A model generated the notes under the pieces. That model made no database searches. It saw only the letters and a list, made by a program, of their open reading frames with translations, and was not told where the DNA came from. A stretch of 64,000 bases of DNA, from positions 590,383-654,382 of the forward strand of contig CM044967.1 in NCBI GenBank assembly GCA_024516035.1, in the 5' to 3' direction. This DNA comes from Bactericera cockerelli (lineage: Eukaryota; Arthropoda; Insecta; Hemiptera; Triozidae). Position numbers and translations under genes: made by a program. Shown one piece after another: positions 56,071 to 64,000 of the stretch (within the stretch, counting starts at the first letter, position 1; each line of letters starts with the position of its first letter).

Positions 56071-56945
56071 ATTCATCAGATCTAAAATCAACTGGTCACA
56101 AAAGATCTAAATGGAGGTCAGTGTGATAATTGGTGATTCTCTTATGGAATTCCAACCAGTCTATAATATTAATAATTAAAAAACCACATACATACATAAT
56201 ATCTAATTATAAATGTGAAAATCAAACACTTAAAACTCATTCATCTCTGTTGCTCTGTACTGATATGTTTTAGAAAACTGAGATTTGGAATGCAGGTGCC
56301 TTTTATGCCTTTGAGGCACACTAAGGAAAACCAATTTTTTTAACATTTTCATCACTGTTCTTCTGTACCAGTAAATCTTTGTTGGCTGAAATTTTGTTTA
56401 GGTTTGTTTTTTTTTTAAGGTTCATTTTATGTTCTAGATGTGCAATAAGAAAGTATTTTTTAACTTTCCAACTAAGATACTAGTGGCGGAAAAAAAATGC
56501 TATATTAAATTCTTTTTTGTAGCAACCAAATTAAAAGATTTTTCTGAATTGCAGCTTAGGCATAACTGAAAAAAAGAACCAGCCATTGTTTTTTTTGTCT
56601 AACTCCTGTTTTTTGTTATAATAATAGATTAGGCCCTATTTTGATTTAATTTTTATTATTTATTATAGAAGCCATCATTTCAACAACATCTTACTAGAGT
56701 GTCATTGATATTGAATGAGTAGTATGGGATTGCATGGAGAACAGAATTTTATTTTAATATTTGTGATAAAGTAACATTAGTTGTTTCATTTACACTAAAA
56801 TCTTTATTGGTTCAGACATTTTGAAAATATGGTAGAGTCCAAAATGCAATAAAAAACTGACTTTAAAAACTACCTTTCAACTAATCATGAATAGAAACAA
56901 TTTGTATAATGAAAACACATGCTTTCTATTGAAAAAAAAAAAATA
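56071..56945. other. Unassigned stretch
   Basis: AT-rich; no gene or repeat was recognised. Confidence 0.35.
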
Positions 56946-58721
56946 TTCAGGGTGGTCCATAATGGCATGACTGTTTATTTTTTACTTCTTTTAAACTTTA
57001 TAACATATTCTTAATTCTCACCTAATTTTACATATTTACCATTGGTCAAAATAGGTAAAAAAAATTGGTGTAAACATCACACGACTTTCCTTATCATATT
57101 AGGAATGGGAACAGGACCAAAAGCCACTGGTGACTCAAAGGTAACAGTTAGCTAAAAATCAAAGGCGAATTCGTATCAGCATCTCAAAATCAATTGGATT
57201 TGATATGTCACAATCCCCATCTAGATGAATAATAAAAAAGTTAGTCAGAGCGGGTCTCCCCAAAATACTGGTAAATTGGGCCGAGGTCAAAAAGTTCAAG
57301 ATATCAAAAAAATGATAAGAAGAGACCCCTATTATTTTTCTAATCCAAGAAATGTTGTTCTCTAACTTTTTTTGTATCTTTAACCAATTCATAGAAGCGG
57401 GGCTTGCGGCCAATATTTGCGGCCTGCGGCCGCATTTTGCGGCGATTTCACCAAAAGTTTCGTGTTCGTCTGGTGTATAAAATAATTCGCATAACAAATT
57501 TCAAGTCTCTAGCTCTTACCGTCTTGAGATATCCTGTTCACACACAGACAGACAGACAGACAGACAGACAGACGCACGACCAATGGCTGAAAACAACTTT
57601 TTTGGTATCCTGAGGCTATGATTCGTCCAGAAATGTGAAAAACTGGTAGGTCAAATTTTCGACGAATTTCAATACTTTCCTTATTATAGGATAAGGAAAG
57701 TAAAAACAAACAGAAAAACAAAACTTAAGTGTAATACAGGGTGTAACATATTTTTTTGTTGTAACGTCCTGTATAAGGTTGTCAAAAGACATAAAATTGG
57801 ACAAAAAGACTGAATATGCAAGAATTTTTTTTGATGGTTTTGAAAAATAAAGATTATGATCTTTTAACTAAATATTGTATGGACCACCTATAGATATATT
57901 CTTTCTTTAAATAACCTCATTTCAATACTCTAAAGTTTCTTAAATTAAAAAAAAAGTTGGAATCTGAAAAAAAAAACCACTAATTGAAAAAGCTGTTTAC
58001 AATTTTGTGTGAAATTGTAATTTAGTGTAGACATCAAATTAAAAATAGCTTATTCAATTAATGTTTTTCTTTCGACTCTTTGTTGAATTTTACACAATTT
58101 TTTAGTACCCTAATGATAGTTTATTAAATATATGTACAGGGCGATTCATGCAATTTTTTTAGTTAAAAGACCATAATTTCTTTAATATAGAAAAAAATTC
58201 TTGCACATTTAGTATTTTTGTGCCTTTATATGTCACTATGTCAACCCACACACAGGGTGTTACAAAAAATATGTCACACTCTGTATAATACTTAAATTTT
58301 GTTTGTCAATATGACCATTGGAAAATGTGTAAAATTAGGTTAGAATTAAGAATCCATGTTTAAAAAAAAAAAAAAAAAAACTCAAAAAAGCATGTCATTA
58401 CTTCACTTATGAGCGACCCTGTATTTTTTTTGTTGCCCATTGTAAGTACATGCTTTTTTTTTTAAATGAAATTAAGTTATTCAAGATTAAAAAATGTTGG
58501 TCCAAATAAATCACCCTGTATGTAAAATTTTAGCAGCAAAAATTACAATTTAAAAGTAAAATTATCAAATAAAATTCAGCTCTAACATTGGTACCTATTT
58601 TCCTGACTTTTAAATGATAAAGTCAGGAAAAAACAATGCATAATTAAGACATTTTATTTATTTTTCTAAAATTCATGAGGGGCAAAACAATTTGAGGTGT
58701 TCAACTAAGGTGAGACACCCT
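56946..58721. mobile_element. Old diverged palindromic element related to P1
   Basis: It runs from TCAGGGTGGTCCATAATGGC to GGTGAGACACCC. The order of blocks follows P1: TAATTTTACATATTTACC, then CACACAGGGTGTTACAAAAA, GAGCGACCCTGTA, AAATCACCCTGTATG, and AGGGGCAAAACAATTTGAGG at the right. Mutations have destroyed many of the matches, so it is much older than P1. The left outer arm is missing. A type B repeat (57064-57705) is inserted in it. Confidence 0.68.
57064..57705. repeat. Hairpin-ended repeat, type B, with GACA microsatellite
   Basis: Left end TTGGTGTAAACATCACACG then ACTTTCCTTATC; right end GATAAGGAAAGTAAAAA preceded by its hairpin partner TACTTTCCTTATTATAGG. Eight GACA units at about 57543-57572. 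Reverse-complemented, its right end equals the left end of the type A repeats, so A and B share one terminus. Nested within the old palindrome. Confidence 0.7.
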
Positions 58722-58904
58722 ATTTTTGATATGTGTTTTAGATAGGCCTGTTTCAAATCAATCAAATTTGAACCACAAAATCTTGGAAATAAAGACCTTC
58801 TGCTTAACCTTTTCACATACACACTGATATTTATTTAATGGTCATGTGATTTAATTAAAATTTAGTATGTGAAAACACTTTTATGTGTTAGTTAGACAGA
58901 GTCC

Positions 58905-59458
58905 GCCATTGATCATAAACCATTTTGAAATGCCTATATTTTTTAAACTGAAGCTTCTTAATGATTTTTTCCATTGGTGGGATGCTATAAAATAGAATGC
59001 CATTTATTGTAATACTCACCATTCACATTTGGAAGATCAAATTACGGATATGTTGACTTCAATGCAGAGCATGAATTCAGAGCTCAGGCGTTCTCTCAAG
59101 TTACGCATTGTATTTACCAATATGTATTCAAGGGATAGCATTGATTTTCAGGTGGAATAGCATATTTTCATTCTTGTACTGTTTTTGATTTTACCGAAAT
59201 CAAGAATACAATAAATCAATACTATCCTCAAAGACGTTCCAGTAAACACCATGCACAGTTTGAAGAAAATGTCTTAATTCATGCATTCTGCATCAAGACC
59301 GACATCTTCATGGTAATTAATATGATGTTCAAAACGTGAATTGGTGAGTACTACAATGAATGGCATTTTCTTTTCTAGTTTTCAACCAAAGAAAAATTCA
59401 TTTTGAAACTGTGAAAGTATAGGCCTTTCAAAATGGTTCATGATTGATGGTGGACCCT
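58905..59458. repeat. Diverged palindrome of about 550 bases
   Basis: The left arm reads GTCCGCCATTGATCATAAAC and CATTTTGAAATGCCTATA; the right arm gives, reverse-complemented, GTCCACCATCAATCATGAAC and CATTTTGAAAGGCCTATA. Further matching inverted blocks are ATTGTAATACTCACCA and GATAGCATTGATTTTC. Arms are diverged. An exon-like open frame in the left arm is therefore not trusted. Confidence 0.6.
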
Positions 59459-59639
59459 ATATTATGTTTGGAAAAAATATTTGAATAAAATATTATTAAA
59501 CTCAGATTTTATTGATTATGAAAATTATATTAGAGAAGTGCAAATATCATCTTGCCAATACAGAAAATGTAGGTTAAACGATATCTAACATGTAAAAAAA
59601 GTTGGGAGAAAATTGTTTTAGAAAACTTGGTGTTATTTT

Positions 59640-59780
59640 TGATTTAGTATAAAAAAAACTCAGAATACTATATTGATAATGGAAAATCACTAAAAATTTT
59701 GCTTAGTGTATTTGATGTTAACCAATCACGAGGAACTATTTTGTGAATAATTAGCAGTGTATTTAATTGTTGTTGCAGAA
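59640..59780. repeat. Type A repeat fragment (right end)
   Basis: TTAACCAATCACGAGGAACTA, then AATAATTAGCAGTGTATTT, matching the right end of the 7608 and 40489 copies. The left part is missing. Confidence 0.6.
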
Positions 59781-62611
59781 ATTACAAAATTATTTAAAAA
59801 TCTTACTATCATTCTGGACATGGCCTTTTTCAACATAGCTATTACAAGATAAGCCTTATAACATCACTTTGTGTTGTCCAGTAAATTCAAATTACTACCT
59901 CCTGATTTTGAATCGTATAACTCAAATATCTATTAATTGTTTGATGTATAAAAAATAATGCCTCTCTGTAAAGCATTTATAAAAATCTATTAAAACCAGT
60001 TGTGTTCAGACAAAAAAAAGAGTAGAAAAAATAAATTTAGGTTGTCTATAAATTTTTATAGGTTTCTCTAGAGTAAACTGTTAAAAAATCCCTGTTCCTT
60101 AAGTGTCCACTATTTATGGGGTGTTTTCATTGTTTCCAAGCACACAAAAAAATGCATCTTTTGTTCTGTTAATTCACCTAAATATCAACCTTTATTCTTC
60201 TATCAAAAAATTTCAAGTCTACCTCCAGATTTATGAAAAGTGATTCATCATAATAAACGTTCTTATACTCATTGATAGAGACACATACCTATGTATAATA
60301 TTAGTATTGGCTTTACAAGAGTTGCTTCAAATTTGTTTAGAATTTTTTCCTTATTGTGAAATCAGTGACCAATTACAACAATTGATATTTTACAATGGAA
60401 TACCAACCATAATGATGTGCCTGTGGAAGGGTAAGTTTTTTTGGGAATAAAAATATATAATGCATTTTTTTTCAAATTAATGATACAAACTATAATTATT
60501 ATAATAAAATTAATAGCTGGGAATTTAATTTTTACAGCAATGGTGGCTCAATTTGGCCTTTCAGTTTTGTTTTTTCTAGAAAGACGTCAAATCCACCCTC
60601 ATTTTGAAATGTGTATATTAACTCTGAATTATGATCTGCATTTGCCAACTTTTCTTGATATCTCTATCCACGAAAAAAAGTTGCACAAAAAACTGAATTA
60701 TTCTGGTATATTTACATTTTGTTGACGTCCTTCTAGAGTTCACTCCTTTTTTGTAATTAATCAGTGGGGAAAACGAGAGAATGAGTTCAACCTTTCACAA
60801 CAAATTATTTTGATTTGATCAGAAAAAATAATTAAAAGAAGTTTTTACTTTGATATAGATGTAGTTATCCTCCGATCAAGTCATAGGTCGTTAAATTCGC
60901 CCTCAACTTTGTTTTGTTCAAATTATCTAATTATCTAACGCCAAATTATCTAATGTCCATGTTAATTGATCTAATATGTATACAAATGATTCATACAGAA
61001 ATATTTTAGGCTTGATCTTTGGATGTAGGGAGTGCCTTTTCTTCAAGTATCACTCACTTTCTCAAGAACCACAAGTTAAGCATGGTTAGCATTAGTACTG
61101 ACATACTTACGAAGAGGTCTTACAGCACTCGTTGTCCATTTTATATTATGTTACATTTTTTATTTATAAAAGCACTGTAATTAAAACGAGCATTTTCAAA
61201 ACAAAACAATGACCATTGGCTGTTTTCTTCTATCCAAAACAAGAGATTCAATTGTTTACATTTTTTACCAATGGTTTCTCATAAGGTACCTACGTTTTTA
61301 ATGTCGTGTTATTGCATTGTTTGCCTAAACATTTTGGTAATGAACGTTGTGATATTTTTTCTGTGTTTGTTGCTATTCTGAAGAGCTATGCTTAAATTCT
61401 TTTGCACATGGTGTAACTTTAAGTTTTGTAGTTCCCAAGGTGCTTGCATCTATCGCTGATAATTCCAATAGAAATAATATCTCTAAGATTACCTACTGAT
61501 AAAATCTGCCTCTTCAACACCTCGTGAATAGTGTGTTTCGTTTATAATTTCTTTGGTGATAAACTATTTTTCGTTGTTGAAAATCCTACTTCAGCCATAC
61601 TAATGTTCATGTTTCTGTATGAAACAATAAGTCATATACTGGTGTAAGGGTAGCTTGGTAGAAATGGGGTAGTGTCTTTTGAGTAAATCCTGCTGACCTG
61701 TGATGTTTTTGATTATTAAGTAATAATAGACACTTATCCCATTAGTCTAGTAGTTTTTTTGGTGCCATTGTTATGTGGTCAAAGTTTGGAATTAGGATAA
61801 ATTCATTTATTGAGTGGGTTTGAACCAACAGATCCACCCTACCTAGATTATAGCGCCTTAACTACTTGAACATTAATGCATTTTTTTTTTTTTTTTTTTT
61901 CTCTCAATTTATTTTGTCAATGATAGGGTCCTGTCAATTGGAAACTTGTTTACAATGTATGTCATCTATCGTCTAGCAGATAGTTTCTAATTTCAGTATT
62001 TGATATTGTGTATGATTCCTTGAATCTATCCAATCTATTTATGGTCTCATTGATTTAGTAAAGTTCAAGGAGTATCTATGACAGACTGCAATAGGTGTCG
62101 ATTTTTTCACTGAGCTTCTTCACAACCTTATGTTTGTAAATAAACCAGACATCTCGGTCACTTTCTAATAAAAATTCCTGTTTCATTATATTTTTTACAA
62201 TCCTTCGAATCGTAAAAAACTTGGGGTTGTTACTTTTGATATTGGATACATTGAGCTCCAGCTGGTCATAAGTTGCAATTATTCAAGTATCATTAGTCTT
62301 GAGAGTATAGTATATTCAAAACTATACAGAGATCTTTTTCACTGTCATTTTATTTTTTAATCCTGTCAATTTCACTTTTTGATCTTTTATAATCTAGGTT
62401 ATTTTTTAAAATCTCTATACAACTATTTTATGAAATGTAAACAAAATCTATAACTTCTGTCACCTATAAAATATTAAAAGTAAATCTATCGAAAGAAAGC
62501 AAGATATTTATAAACTGAATATCCATAAACTAAATAAGACAAAAAGCCGTTGTATTAATTGTTGGAGTTTTCTGTTCATGTAATTTTGTGTAAGAATTCG
62601 TTGTTTAAAAT
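59781..62611. other. Unassigned region upstream of the exon at 62612
   Basis: Mostly AT-rich. A decayed minus-strand family 2 SINE lies at about 61740-61880 (GAGTGGGTTTGAACCAACAG, then a T run). The promoter of the gene starting at 62612 should lie near its right end; no clear TATA/Inr pair was seen. Confidence 0.4.
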
Positions 62612-63220
62612 ATGAGCAATGGTAACGTGAATAAAGAAAACGATGTGAGTGACAAAGTTGCAAGTGATTCAGGTGATGAGAGTGATGACGAATCTTGTTA
62701 TGAAACGAACTACAATACGATTACCTCTTTGGATGCTCTAAAAGAAATCATCTCTAATAATACAAACGGATCAGATAACCTGTGGTTCAAACACTACTTT
62801 CTAAGGCATGTGAACAGGCTACCATCACGACACCAATATCAAGGAAGAAGACTATCTCAGTGTCGTGAAGAAGACGAAGGGAATGAACTCGATGCAAAAT
62901 TTTCTCATGACAAAGAATCAAGTAAGGGTTCTGAAACCCAACAGTGTCAGACAAAAGAAATCTCCGAGGCGGACAAAGAAAAACCCCCCTTACTTGCAGA
63001 ATTGTTCAAGGTTCCAAAGAGCACTCTATCGTCTGACCAATCACTTCCACCCCCCAGTTGCACCAACTTTCCAAGGATTGACAAACATTTCTTCGACAGT
63101 TCTCTGGTGGAAATGAGATCTCAAGCCTCCTCTACCTCCACTATAGAATATGACTCAGCGGACGAAGAAGTGTGGGTGAAAAGGGTGTCTGATAATCTGA
63201 ACTGTCATGGATCAAAATTG
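62612..63220 (+). CDS. First coding exon of an unrecognised acidic protein
   Basis: Starts ATGAGCAATGG and stays open for 203 codons to ATCAAAATTG/GTAAGT, phase 0. Stops occur in frame soon after the donor, as expected for an intron. The N-terminus is acidic and Ser-rich (SDSGDESDDESCYETNYN), followed by ITSLDALKEIISNN, a stretch with LWFKHYFLRHVNRLPSR, a Glu/Lys/Gln-rich linker, then LLAELFKVPKSTLSSDQS, FPRIDKHFFDSSLVEMRSQA and STIEYDSADEEVWVKR. The last block is dense in hydrophobic/charged order and looks conserved, but I do not recognise the family. Largely disordered, probably cytosolic or nuclear; no signal peptide or membrane segment. The rest of the gene would lie right of the window. 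Confidence 0.72.
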
Positions 63221-63335
63221 GTAAGTATTTTGCAAATCAGCTTTGTAAATTTTCTAGGGCTAATCCAGTTGTTGCATGTAAACATATTATAATCCATATT
63301 ATGCAGTTCTCTTTTTCAGTTTTCGAGTTATTACT

Positions 63336-63425
63336 GTTATACTCTTTTAGTACAAAACTGATGAATTAGTAAAGAAATTTGTTATACTCTTTTAGTACAA
63401 AACTGATGAATTAGTAAAGAAATTT
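63336..63425. repeat. Perfect 45-bp tandem duplication
   Basis: Two identical 45-base units, 63336-63380 and 63381-63425, beginning GTTATACTCTTTTAGTACAA. Identity implies a recent duplication or an assembly artefact. It lies in the intron after the exon at 62612. Confidence 0.95.
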
Positions 63426-64000
63426 TATATGAAATCAATGCCCTATTTTCTCCCATCAAACCAATAGAAACAGGCTAATAGAACTAAAAAAAACTGAAAT
63501 CGCGACATTAGCAAAAATTTCACCTTCTCGCCAATTTAGAGTGCAAAAAGCCATGGAAGAATTCAATGACCTTTCTAATGCAGATTTTTATTAAAACAAA
63601 ATAATGATGTTTTGAATTAGTAATGTGTTAAATTTAATTCAAGACCTAAGAAGAAGTGGTGGAACCATGTGAAGAATTGAGAATAGCAGATTTTTTCAAA
63701 GAAATTAGCACAGACCAAATCAAATACCTTATAATTGGGTGAGCCTTGGTCTCCCCAATTTGTCACCAAACGACGTGATTGTTAGTCCTGTCGCCCTTGT
63801 CCAGAATTAACCTATGCCCACCGGTATAGAGTCTTTTGGTAGAGGTTGGTTGCGGGTTGGACCAATTATAGTGGTCTCTGTTAGGATGGAGTGCGGAATT
63901 AATAGACGAATTCTATATCACGGGTCATTGTTGGGCGTCGGCTTTCCCTATTCTGCACAGTGCGCAGTCCGTGACTTGGCGCCGCGGAGGTGATGCGGGG
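63426..64000. other. Right edge, with a GC-richer unexplained end
   Basis: From about 63735 the composition changes sharply (GGGTGAGCCTTGGTCTCCCC, TCCGTGACTTGGCGCCGCGG). It does not look like a SINE in this window and no frame is open throughout. It may be the edge of another transposable element cut by the window. Confidence 0.35.

Noticed and set aside
58980..59155. Exon-like frame with a good donor
   Set aside because: It lies in one arm of a diverged palindrome and lacks a convincing acceptor.

Overview
This is nuclear DNA from an arthropod, most likely an insect. The genes are split by spliceosomal introns, the background is AT-rich, and one gene encodes a secreted cuticle protein with a Rebers-Riddiford (RR) chitin-binding domain. 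That gene's promoter pairs TATAAA with the arthropod initiator TCAGT. No operons, CRISPR arrays, plasmid, phage or viral genes were seen. Most of the window is transposable-element (TE) debris. One 100-base assembly gap lies at 3140-3239.

Gene layout. (1) Minus strand, 980-2308: the first three coding exons found of an R7-family RGS protein (N-terminus and start of the DEP domain), running off the left edge. (2) Plus strand, 4956-9619: a three-exon gene for a Myb/SANT-like, Ser/Pro-repeat, coiled-coil protein. (3) Plus, 11320-11628: mitochondrial ribosomal protein mL42 (MRPL42). (4) Plus, 14203-16632: acireductone dioxygenase (ADI1), four exons, 184 residues. (5) Minus, 19401-38710: a six-exon RR cuticle protein of 301 residues whose first coding exon (12 nt) is separated from exon 2 by an intron of about 11.6 kb filled with TEs. 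(6) Plus, 50592-50779, 54534-54667 and 62612-63220: three coding-looking exons of unrecognised genes; the last is a convincing 203-residue first exon.

The repeats are the other story. Long near-perfect palindromes with CAGGGTG...CACCCTG or GGGTGGG...CCCACCC ends and TA duplications occur at 6001-7538, 22035-22900 and 28070-30418, with an old diverged one at 56946-58721. There are at least eight tRNA-headed SINE families and one 5S-rRNA-headed SINE; the 5S SINE and one tRNA SINE share the same central domain. Several nested insertions can be dated against each other: a tRNA SINE inside a 5S SINE, a Tigger/pogo-like MITE inside another 5S SINE, and a CAG...CTG transposon inside a tRNA SINE with a 5-bp duplication. 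Hairpin-ended repeats with internal microsatellites recur, and one ends at the splice acceptor of the Myb-like gene's last exon. A 5'-truncated, frameshifted Jockey/CR1-like LINE sits in cuticle intron 1.

The genes do not form a pathway. RGS (G-protein signalling), mL42 (mitochondrial translation), ADI1 (methionine salvage) and the cuticle protein (exoskeleton) are unrelated neighbours. I found no new enzymatic or defence system; the most novel material is the palindromic TE family, the head-swapped SINEs and the orphan exons.
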